In this document: in pieces, positions 31,352-38,517 of the stretch
How the letters are laid out: each line of letters begins with the position of its first letter
How positions within the stretch are numbered: the first letter of the stretch is position 1
NCBI GenBank assembly: GCA_910588505.1
Contig: CAJUPQ010000024.1
Location: forward strand, 1-45,133
Source of the DNA: an uncultured Hungatella sp.
GTDB taxonomy: Bacteria > Bacillota > Clostridia > Lachnospirales > Lachnospiraceae
Length of the DNA stretch: 45,133 nt
Direction: 5' to 3'
Made by a program: the position numbers and the translations under genes
Notes under the pieces: generated by a model
Seen by the model: the letters and a program-made list of their open reading frames with translations, nothing else
Databases searched by the model: none
What the model was told of the DNA's origin: nothing

Positions 31352-33067
31352 ATGGCAGACAGTGAGATGGGGAGAAAACTCCCGGTGGGGATTGAAAGTT
31401 TTGAAAAGATTCGGACCGAAGGCTTTTATTATGTGGATAAGACAGCTATGATTGGAGACTTGCTTCGTCATTGGGGGGAGGTCAATCTGTTTACCAGGCC
31501 CCGCCGTTTTGGTAAGTCTCTGAATATGAGTATGCTGAAAGCTTTTTTTGAGATTGGATGCGATAAGATGCTGTTTGACGGTTTGGCGATTTCCAGGGAG
31601 AGGGAGCTGTGCCAGGATTATATGGGCAGGTTTCCTGTTGTGTCGGTCAGTTTAAAGGGCGTGGAGGGGGACAGCTATGAGGTGGCCCGCGGTATGGTAG
31701 TCAGAGTGATTAATAAAGAGGCGAAAAGACTGAAGAGCTTTCTGGACAGCGGCAGACTTTCTTCGGAGGATCAGAAGATGCTCTCCTCTCTGATGGAGAG
31801 CAGTATGGATGATGTGACTTTGAATTATAGTTTGTATGAGCTATCCGAATTATTACGGAATTATCATGGTTTAAAAACAATCATTTTGATTGACGAATAC
31901 GACATCCCTCTGGCCAAGGCAAACGACAAAGGATATTACAAACAGATGGTGACCCTGATACGAAGCATGTTTCATCAGGCCCTAAAGACCAACGACAATC
32001 TGCACTTTGCCGTGTTGACCGGGTGTCTGCGGGTTGCCAAGGAGAGTATCTTTACAGGGTTAAATAATCCTAAGATTTTTTCTGTGACAACGGTTCGGTT
32101 TGACGAGTACTTTGGTTTTACGGATGAGGAAGTGCAAAAGATGCTCCGGTACTATGGGCTGGAAAGCCGGTATGGAGCGGTGAAGGATTGGTATGACGGC
32201 TACCGCTTCGGAAATGTGGATGTGTACTGCCCGTGGGATGTTATCAATTACTGTGATGAGCTGTTGTCCGACCGGGAGATGGAGCCAAAGGATTACTGGT
32301 CCAATACCAGCGGGAACCAGATTGTGAGGCGTTTTCTGGAGCGGGTGGACAGAGGGCTGGCAAAAGGTGAGATCGAGGCGCTGATCGCTGGTGAGATGGT
32401 GACAAAGGAGATCCATGAGGATCTGACCTACGACAATCTTTACGACTCCACGGAGAATATCTGGAGTGTGCTGTTTACTACAGGATACCTGACCATGCGG
32501 GGGAGAGGGCCCGGGAAGAAAATCTGCCTGTCCGTTCCCAACATGGAGATACGGAATATATTTACGGAACAGATCATGGCCATGTTTCGGGAGGAGACGG
32601 AGAAAGACGGAAGGCAGCTGGAGGATTTCTGTAATGCCCTGAGGACGGGAGATGGGGAAGAGGTGGAGCGGCTGTTTAACGCCTATCTGGGAAAGACGAT
32701 CAGCATCCGGGATACCTTTGTGAGGAAACCGCTGAAGGAGAACTTTTATCACGGGATCCTGCTGGGGATTTTGGGCTTTAAAGGGGGCTGGTATGTAAAG
32801 TCCAATGAGGAGTCCGGGGACGGGTACAGCGATATTCTGATTAAGATTGAAGAGGAAGATGTTGGGATTATCATAGAGGTGAAGTATGCGGAGAAGGGGA
32901 GTTTTGATTTGGCGTGCCGGGAGGCTATGGAGCAGATTGAGACGGACAAGTATGGGGATGAGCTGAAGGAAGACGGGTATCGTACCATTGTGAAATATGG
33001 AATCGGGTGTTTTAAAAAGAGGTGCAGGGTGGCGGTGGAGAAGGAAGAGTGTGAGCAGGGGAATTAG
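31352..33067 (+). CDS. AAA-ATPase-like protein with C-terminal PD-(D/E)XK nuclease-like domain
   Basis: A 571-residue protein. The N-terminal part matches the AAA-ATPase-like family (PF09820): LPVGIESFEKIRTEGFYYVD, the P-loop variant RPRRFGKSLN, and Walker B IILIDEYD near residue 190. The C-terminal 120 residues match the PD-(D/E)XK superfamily domain found with it (PF08011): GYSDILIKIEEEDVG then IIIEVKYAE give the D...E-x-K catalytic set. Members are expanded as paralogues in Clostridia and Bacteroidetes; their role is not known, and a mobile or defence role is only a guess. The ATG at 31352 follows AAAGGAG. A full palindromic repeat begins about 40 bases after the stop. Confidence 0.85.
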   Translation: MADSEMGRKLPVGIESFEKIRTEGFYYVDKTAMIGDLLRHWGEVNLFTRPRRFGKSLNMSMLKAFFEIGCDKMLFDGLAISRERELCQDYMGRFPVVSVSLKGVEGDSYEVARGMVVRVINKEAKRLKSFLDSGRLSSEDQKMLSSLMESSMDDVTLNYSLYELSELLRNYHGLKTIILIDEYDIPLAKANDKGYYKQMVTLIRSMFHQALKTNDNLHFAVLTGCLRVAKESIFTGLNNPKIFSVTTVRFDEYFGFTDEEVQKMLRYYGLESRYGAVKDWYDGYRFGNVDVYCPWDVINYCDELLSDREMEPKDYWSNTSGNQIVRRFLERVDRGLAKGEIEALIAGEMVTKEIHEDLTYDNLYDSTENIWSVLFTTGYLTMRGRGPGKKICLSVPNMEIRNIFTEQIMAMFREETEKDGRQLEDFCNALRTGDGEEVERLFNAYLGKTISIRDTFVRKPLKENFYHGILLGILGFKGGWYVKSNEESGDGYSDILIKIEEEDVGIIIEVKYAEKGSFDLACREAMEQIETDKYGDELKEDGYRTIVKYGIGCFKKRCRVAVEKEECEQGN

Positions 33068-33107
33068 GAACTTAAGAACGATTTCTTGCGCTAAATGGCA
33101 GAATAAT

Positions 33108-33398
33108 AAAATTGATATAATTAAGTGAGCAAAGGGGCGAGGGGGTGTCGTGGGGCCAGTCAGAGAAGGAGAGATGTCTCGTCCGGGTTCAGATATGCCA
33201 AACATTCCGATGAGCCCTTAAAGCGGAAATCAGTCGGGTATCAGCCCTCCTGCTTTCCTGGTCTCATCTCCATGGCATAAATTCACCCTGACGGGACATC
33301 TCTCCTTCCCTCCCTAGCTCCACGACAATCCCCGCCCCTTGCTCGCTCAACTAAATATCAATATGACAAAATTAAGGTTCCGGTTTACCCGGGTCAGG
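33108..33398. repeat. complete copy (B) of the palindromic repeat family
   Basis: The left arm (from GTGAGCAAAGGGGCGAGGGG near 33125) and right arm (to CCCCGCCCCTTGCTCGCTCA near 33351) are imperfect inverted copies; AAGGAGAGATGTC appears on both strands. The apex has GGTTCAGATATGCCAAACAT and CAGTCGGGTATCAG as in copy A. The tail ATGACAAAATTAAGGTTCCG is shared with copies A and D. It lies between convergently transcribed genes. Confidence 0.85.
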
Positions 33399-33493
33399 AG
33401 ATATTTCATGTGTTATAAACCTCTCTTTCTAGCTATATTTATATGGCTTCATTATTTTCAGGGAAAATGGAGAATGAGCAGGAGCGCCAGATT

Positions 33494-34879
33494 TCAGCGC
33501 CCCGGCTCTTTTTTCCCGCCAAGCTCCGGCCACACGGTGGCCATCATAGTCCCGAAGCAGGCCAGCCCGCCTATAAAGTTGGAGACAGGCTCTGCCATGA
33601 AGATGCCGTTGACTCCAAGGCCGAATAGTTTGGGCAGAAGGATGATCATGGGTATGACGATGATGACCTTCCGGAAGATGGAGAAAAACACCGCGTTTTT
33701 TGATTTGCCAAGAGCCACGAACACGGACTGTCCGGCAAACTGCAGGGACATCATAAAGAACCCGAAATAGTAGATTTGCATGGCCGGGATGCCCGCCTGT
33801 ACCAGATCTCCTTCATGGTTGAAAATGCGGATAAAGAACTCCGGGAAGCCGTGGACAAGGCTCCACATGAAGGTGGTGTAGGCCACAGATACCACGGACA
33901 TAAAGACAATGGCCTGTTTTACCCGTTTGTATTCCCCGGCGCCGTAGTTAAAGCCCATTACCGGCTGGGCACTGTTGGTCAGACCGCTTATGGGCAGGGA
34001 AACGACTTCGCGGACGGAATTTATGACCGTCATGATCCCTACATACAGATCTCCTCCAAAGAGAGCCAGGTTGGCGTTGTACATGATCTGTACCAGGCTG
34101 TTGGTGATGGCCATGGTAAAGCCGGACAGGCCAAGGCCTGTGATGGCAAGAACCCGGCTTAGTTTTAAGCGGAACGCCTTTTTTCGCAGCTTTAGAATGG
34201 CTTTATCTCCTGTGAGGAACCAGAGGATCCAGACAGCGGACAGGCCCTGGGAGATGACGGTGGCCCAGGCGGCTCCCTGCACTCCCAGGCGGAAGGTGAA
34301 GATAAACAGCGGGTCCAGGATAATATTTGTGACGGCTCCCAGAAGAACGGTCAGCATCCCGATTTTTCCGAACCCCTGGGAGTTGATAAAGCTGTTCATG
34401 CCAAGGCCGGTCATGACAAAGATACTGCCCAGAAGGTAAATGGTGATGTAGGAGTCCGCATAGGGGATGGTTTCGTCGGAGGCGCCGAATAAGTGCAGCA
34501 TGGGGCGTTTCAGGAGCAGCCCAAGGACTGTCAGGACAAGGCCGCTTAAGACCATCATGACAAATGAGTTGCCCATGATGGCCTCCGCCTCCTGGTCATT
34601 GCCCCGGCCCCGCTCTATGGAGCACAGCGGTGCCCCGCCCATGCCGAATAAGTTGGCAAAGGCGATGACCATGGAGATGATGGGAAGGCAGAGGCCAAGG
34701 CCTGTGAGGGCCATGGTGGCATTCTCCGGGATACGGCCGATGTAAATGCGATCCACGATGTTGTAGAGCACATTGATCAACTGGGCCAGGGTCATGGGCA
34801 GGGCAAGGTTCAGAATGTTTTTGACGACGCTTCCCTTGGAAAAGTCGTTTTGGGTGTCTGGGTGTGTGGTAGAAGACAT
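33494..34879 (-). CDS. MATE family efflux transporter
   Basis: A 461-residue membrane protein with twelve hydrophobic segments and the MATE half-repeat layout: NILNLALPMTLAQLINVLYN then IVDRIYIGRI in the first half, and SLPISGLTNSAQPVMGFNYG in the second. These pumps export cationic drugs or metabolites using a sodium or proton gradient. The ATG at 34879 (MSSTTHPDTQ) is chosen by homology and an AGGCGGT site; the in-frame extension to 35050 has no membrane or family signal. It lies downstream of a decayed LysR gene that faces the same way. Confidence 0.88.
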   Translation of the reverse strand: MSSTTHPDTQNDFSKGSVVKNILNLALPMTLAQLINVLYNIVDRIYIGRIPENATMALTGLGLCLPIISMVIAFANLFGMGGAPLCSIERGRGNDQEAEAIMGNSFVMMVLSGLVLTVLGLLLKRPMLHLFGASDETIPYADSYITIYLLGSIFVMTGLGMNSFINSQGFGKIGMLTVLLGAVTNIILDPLFIFTFRLGVQGAAWATVISQGLSAVWILWFLTGDKAILKLRKKAFRLKLSRVLAITGLGLSGFTMAITNSLVQIMYNANLALFGGDLYVGIMTVINSVREVVSLPISGLTNSAQPVMGFNYGAGEYKRVKQAIVFMSVVSVAYTTFMWSLVHGFPEFFIRIFNHEGDLVQAGIPAMQIYYFGFFMMSLQFAGQSVFVALGKSKNAVFFSIFRKVIIVIPMIILLPKLFGLGVNGIFMAEPVSNFIGGLACFGTMMATVWPELGGKKEPGR

Positions 34880-35065
34880 GGTTGGTACCGCCTTATCTGG
34901 ATATAGTTTATTTTTTATGATGCCAGGGTCAGAGGGGCTAAAATCCGATGCAGGCCTGCCTGTAAGAGGAGTTTTGACCTTGAGACCCTGCCAAAATATG
35001 TAAAAGCAGCCCGGTCGGAGCGGATTCTGCGTTACAGGTAATCTTAGCACAATCTTTTTGGAGGT

Positions 35066-35344
35066 TCAACGGGAATTTCCTGTAGAACCTGCTTCCTGCA
35101 AAAGTTCCAGAAATTTTTCTTCCTCTTTGGTAAGATAATGTTCCTTTCGGTATACAACCGATATTTCCCTGACAGCGGCCGGGTGGCTGATCTGATAGTA
35201 TCGGATGTTTTCCGGTATTTCAGCCGAATGAAGGGGGAGAGGAACCAGGGTGGCGCCAGCGCCTTTTTGGGCCATGGAGAGAGCGGTGTCCAGGGTGCGG
35301 CACTGCATGATGATATCCGGCCACCAAACTGATTCAGGATCCAT
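35066..35344 (-). pseudogene. LysR-type regulator, C-terminal relic
   Basis: The open frame holds only the last 85-90 residues of the LysR substrate-binding domain: IIMQCRTLDTALSMAQKGAG, ATLVPLPLHS, then VVYRKEHYLTKEEEKFLELL. The winged helix-turn-helix and most of the effector domain are gone. The break lies at about 35330-35345, exactly where a second relic begins on the other strand, so one deletion probably removed the 5' ends of both divergent genes. The fragment has no convincing start. Confidence 0.75.
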
Positions 35345-35555
35345 TTACAACACCGGGGACGGGCCTTACTATGGGGTGGAGCTGACGCCTGCATTTATCA
35401 ATACCCAGGGAGGGCCGGAGAGGAATACGGAGTTTGCGAAGGCCGGACAGCCGGAAGATTATGTGGCAGAGGAATCAGAGGAGGAAGTGAAGCTTGGTGA
35501 TAATGAATACGTGGGAACTGCGGTGGGCATGGCTCCTCTGACGGGAATGAATTAA
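35343..35555 (+). pseudogene. flavoprotein (fumarate reductase/FMN-binding type) C-terminal relic
   Basis: The first residues, GPYYGVELTPAFINTQGGPE followed by RNTEFA, match the active-site region near the end of fumarate reductase/urocanate reductase-like FAD proteins. After a short gap the sequence GQPEDYVAEESEEEVKLGDN resembles the linker before an FMN-binding domain, then the frame stops in NEYVGTAVGMAP. The N-terminal FAD domain is missing, and an internal deletion has likely removed the part between the two motifs. It starts where the divergent LysR relic ends. Confidence 0.6.
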
Positions 35556-35562
35556 ACATTTT

Positions 35563-35727
35563 CTAGGACAGGCCAGTTCTTTTTCTGATGTCGTGGATTT
35601 GCTTTGAGTTATATTCTTTTACTGGCATGATAGTCACTACACGCTTTTTTAACTTTCCGGAACCATATTGGGTATCTTCTACAGCCTCTGTTAAGCCGGC
35701 TATAATACTGTTATATACGCTTCCCAT
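35563..35727 (-). pseudogene. HigA-like antitoxin, truncated
   Basis: A 54-residue frame with GGGGGT before its ATG reads MGSVYNSIIAGLTEAVEDTQ, then LKKRVVTIMPVKEYNSKQIH and DIRKRTGLS. This is the start of helix-turn-helix antitoxins of the HigA type, whose DNA-binding domain should continue right after the last residues; instead there is a stop. It follows the toxin relic by 11 bases in the same direction, as in HigBA operons. Confidence 0.6.
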
Positions 35728-35738
35728 GAAAACCCCCC

Positions 35739-35813
35739 TTAAAGACTTTTTTCTAAATTATCCATCATGTGTTTAATATGATTGCATTCTTCTTTGGTTA
35801 AATACGGTTTCTT
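35739..35813 (-). pseudogene. HigB/RelE-like toxin, C-terminal relic
   Basis: Only 24 codons remain, KKPYLTKEECNHIKHMMDNL and EKSL, followed by a stop. The pattern of a basic strand then a helix with K-E-E...I matches the last helix of RelE/HigB toxins. A TGA stop lies immediately upstream in frame. The pairing with the adjacent HigA-like fragment supports the reading; on its own the match would be weak. Confidence 0.45.
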
Positions 35814-35833
35814 TCACAAAGAAATCCACATAA

Positions 35834-36232
35834 CTATACAAAAAATTTCACCGGTGTATAGTCCTGAAGGTTCTTTACAGCGGAAGAACTGTAAAATTCT
35901 CTGAAAATGTCAATACACTCCTGTTCGGAACAGATTTTTTCCACAAGCTCTGTTGTGTTGTTGTTTTCCACTCCAAGCTGGACCACAATGCCGTCGTCGC
36001 ACTGGGTGGTCTGGACATAGCGGATGTTGTGCTTGATCTTCTGAAGGGTCAGCACCAGAAACTGGTTGCTGTCGTCAAATACGTCTTCCAGACCGTCCTC
36101 CACTTGCTGCCAGGAGACGTTGTGCAGTTCTCCGTCCTGGCTTCCAAGGACTGTGGGGCTTAGGCAGGGTTCGGTTCTGAAGGCGATGTCTGTGGTGGTC
36201 TGTTTTTTGGGTTTTGGTGAAAAAAGGCCCAT
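35834..36232 (-). CDS. hypothetical cytoplasmic protein
   Basis: A 132-residue acidic protein with no membrane helix or signal peptide. It opens MGLFSPKPKKQTTTDIAF; the body contains QVEDGLEDVFDDSNQFLVLT and ends in YTPVKFFV. The ATG has AGGAGG ten bases upstream and no promoter is obvious. I recognise no family. Its size and the neighbouring toxin-antitoxin relic might suggest an immunity or regulatory protein, but nothing in the sequence proves it. Confidence 0.6.
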   Translation of the reverse strand: MGLFSPKPKKQTTTDIAFRTEPCLSPTVLGSQDGELHNVSWQQVEDGLEDVFDDSNQFLVLTLQKIKHNIRYVQTTQCDDGIVVQLGVENNNTTELVEKICSEQECIDIFREFYSSSAVKNLQDYTPVKFFV

Positions 36233-36393
36233 GAGATTTTCCTCCTGTGAATGGTGATGGTATTATTTTATCACGGCGGGGGAGGAGATTCAAGAATCGG
36301 GAATCAAAAATGGAGTCCCTATGGCAGCGAACACCATTTTTGGTTCCCGGGCGGCAAATACAGGATTAGGGATAAAAGAATGGCAAATCTGCG

Positions 36394-37662
36394 TTATCTG
36401 GCTAAATCCACAGTGGCTTGAAAGATAGCCCTCTCTGGCTGGCGGTAAGAGTTATTTCCTTTGCATTCCACAAAATCGTCCCATTTTAAGAGATAGACCG
36501 TTACGCTGGATACATCCCGCCCGTAGATGCTTCTGATTTCCAGATTGTCCCCATGGCTTTCCAGAGGATTCCCGTCTGAGTCCCATATGGTGACCACATA
36601 GTCGCCAGGTTGGGCTCCCGCCGGGAAAATGGGAACGGCATAGAGTTCATAGTTTGTCTTTACCAGCTTTTCGATGCCAAATCCCTGGTCATTGGTCTGG
36701 TTGACGGGGACTTCCTGTTTGGTGGTCTGCAGATCGGAGAAATCCAGGTGGAAGACCCAGGGGCCTTCGTAAGTTTTCCGGTCATATTCTATATAGGAGA
36801 TGGTTTCGGTCTCCCCGGCCAGAGTGCCTGTAACCTTGGTGCCGGAGGTTAGTTCCTGCACAAAATTAAGGAAAGTAATGTCACAGCCAGTATAGTCTGA
36901 CAGTGAGAACCCGGAGCCGGTCAGCTGTACAAGACCTTTGAATGTGTGGGAGTCTGTGAAGGTGCCTTCCGTCATGTAGGCCAGCCCGTTGCCGGATTCG
37001 TTACAGAAGGTTTCTTTGGTCTTATCTGCCCTATACATGTCGGCCTGGCATTCCAGATACATCATGTCGCTGCTCTGGGCATTGTTGGCAAACTCGTTCT
37101 CATTTTCAATGAGAAGGGCCAGGTAGATGGCGTTGCTGTCATAGCTCACTTCCGAAAGGGTCACAGTCATGCCGCCGGCAACAGCCTGCCAGGGCGTGGA
37201 AGCCGTCCCCTGTTCGGTCTGTTGGACTTCCTGTCCGCCGGTGGTCTCTGCTGGTAGAGCCGGAAGGGTGACGGAATTTTCACTGTAATCTCCCGGGTAG
37301 GACACTTTTTGCTCCAGGCTTTTAAAAATATGGCCGATAAATGGGATTTGCGCCGCCAGGGCGGGATTTTTTACAAATATCAGGGCAGTGGAGAGAAAGA
37401 GGGCTGCGGCTGCGGCGTATTTTGCTGACAGGGTTTTTTTGCCGCTTGTTCTGCGTGGCTTTGCGGAGGCTCTTCTGATGGTGTTTTTCCCACTCATTTT
37501 GTCAGTGGTTGTTTTTGCCGCTGCAGGCATGGATTGCATGGAGCGTATTTGTTTATAGGCCTGTTCTATTTTCCTGTTTACGATTTTTGATTCCGGCACA
37601 TTTGATGCCATACAGTTTCTTATGATATCATCGGTTCGGTCCGTATGCTGCAGTCTGTCCAT
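36394..37662 (-). CDS. DUF4179-type anti-sigma factor, membrane-anchored
   Basis: A 422-residue protein: a cytoplasmic N-terminal part (about 1-75) that would bind the sigma factor, one membrane helix (about 80-98, KYAAAAALFLSTALIFV), and a large extracellular domain that starts at IPFIGHIFKSLE, the DUF4179 signature. Its role is to hold the partner ECF sigma factor until a signal is sensed outside. The ATG at 37662 shares one base with the TAA of the sigma gene (TAATG), so the two are translationally coupled; GAGAGGAG lies eight bases before it. Confidence 0.85.
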   Translation of the reverse strand: MDRLQHTDRTDDIIRNCMASNVPESKIVNRKIEQAYKQIRSMQSMPAAAKTTTDKMSGKNTIRRASAKPRRTSGKKTLSAKYAAAAALFLSTALIFVKNPALAAQIPFIGHIFKSLEQKVSYPGDYSENSVTLPALPAETTGGQEVQQTEQGTASTPWQAVAGGMTVTLSEVSYDSNAIYLALLIENENEFANNAQSSDMMYLECQADMYRADKTKETFCNESGNGLAYMTEGTFTDSHTFKGLVQLTGSGFSLSDYTGCDITFLNFVQELTSGTKVTGTLAGETETISYIEYDRKTYEGPWVFHLDFSDLQTTKQEVPVNQTNDQGFGIEKLVKTNYELYAVPIFPAGAQPGDYVVTIWDSDGNPLESHGDNLEIRSIYGRDVSSVTVYLLKWDDFVECKGNNSYRQPERAIFQATVDLAR

Positions 37663-38168
37663 TAAGCCCACTCCTCTCTCTGAATCTGTTTTCTTATTTG
37701 CTCTTTTCCCCGGTGAATACGGCTGCGCACGGTGCTCTCTTTGATGCCAAGAAATTCGCCGATCTCCCTGGTGGTGTATTCTTCCCCAAAATACAGCTGA
37801 AAGATCACCCGGTCCTTCCTCTCTAAAAGGGAAAGGAGATCGAAAAACGAATTCTCTCCGGGATAGGTATCAAAGTAACTCTGGTCGGCAGCCTCTTCCT
37901 GGTCAGCCATGGGTTTTTGGCTGTTGTACAGCTGGGTGCAGTTGTTGATGAGGATGCGGATGAGCCAGGTTTTGAAGTAATTTATCTTTTTCAGCTCCCC
38001 AATGTGCTCATAGGCGTTGAGGATGGTCTGCTGCATGGCGTCCGCCACATCCTCCTGGTTGGAAAAGAATCCCCAGGCAACTTTCAGCATGGATTCCCGA
38101 TATGTTTCCATCAGCTGGATAAAGCTTTCCCCGTCGCCGTTCATGGCGCGCTTAACCAATAGTTCCAT
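37662..38168 (-). CDS. ECF RNA polymerase sigma factor
   Basis: The 168-residue protein has region 2 (QLMETYRESMLKVAWGFFSN, then DVADAMQQTILNAYEHI) and region 4 (LLERKDRVIFQLYFGEEYTT, REIGEFLGIKESTVRSRIHR), typical of the ECF class. It directs transcription of stress or envelope genes and often its own operon. The start has AAGAAGGAT upstream. It is first in a two-gene unit with the DUF4179 anti-sigma factor. Confidence 0.92.
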   Translation of the reverse strand: MELLVKRAMNGDGESFIQLMETYRESMLKVAWGFFSNQEDVADAMQQTILNAYEHIGELKKINYFKTWLIRILINNCTQLYNSQKPMADQEEAADQSYFDTYPGENSFFDLLSLLERKDRVIFQLYFGEEYTTREIGEFLGIKESTVRSRIHRGKEQIRKQIQREEWA

Positions 38169-38517
38169 AGTTTGTATCCTTCTTTCCGCCGGCTGTTAAA
38201 ATAAATCTATCATAATTATAATTACATATATTAGATGGAGGAAGAGGGGATTTTGTTGCATTCTTTTTGAAAAAACAAGGGATGGAGGGGGATGGGCCTG
38301 GCGACCGTCAGGGGTTTGGCAGGTTCTCCGGGGTTTGTCTCCTATCCGGATTCAGAATTGCGGGAGGTGATGCCAATCATGGAAAAATCCGGCTGTGGCT
38401 GCGGCAAAACAGGTAGAAAAGTAACAGAGAGAGTGGTATAGTAGTAACGGTTGCGGGATTGATCTGGGGGAAAGCCCCCAAAGACCGCTAAAGTTTAATC
38501 AATAGGGGGATAAAGAT
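38169..38517. other. intergenic region between the ECF sigma gene and the lipoprotein gene
   Basis: The left side is AT-rich and probably holds the promoter of the sigma gene (TATAAT on the minus strand near 38215, with a poor -35). The right side has a G-run hairpin (GGGGG-AAA-GCCCCC near 38467-38480). A tiny Cys-containing open frame lies in the middle and is listed separately. Confidence 0.4.
38379..38441 (+). CDS. possible 20-residue Cys-rich peptide
   Basis: An ATG with GGGAGG eleven bases upstream opens MEKSGCGCGKTGRKVTERVV and stops at TAG. The C-G-C-G motif and basic tail are unlike random sequence, but the frame is very short and may be the end of a lost gene, since the same frame is open for about 30 codons upstream. 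Confidence 0.22.
   Translation: MEKSGCGCGKTGRKVTERVV

Noticed and set aside
23379..33398. Group II intron remnants as the source of the palindromic repeats
   Set aside because: No domain V-like hairpin with the conserved AGC triad or reverse transcriptase sequence is visible; the element is a simple long palindrome with a tail.
36233..36393. Small gene between the orphan protein and the anti-sigma gene
   Set aside because: Only short open frames without ribosome sites are found; a weak hairpin with AATCGGGAATCAAAAATGG-type repeats is all that is visible.
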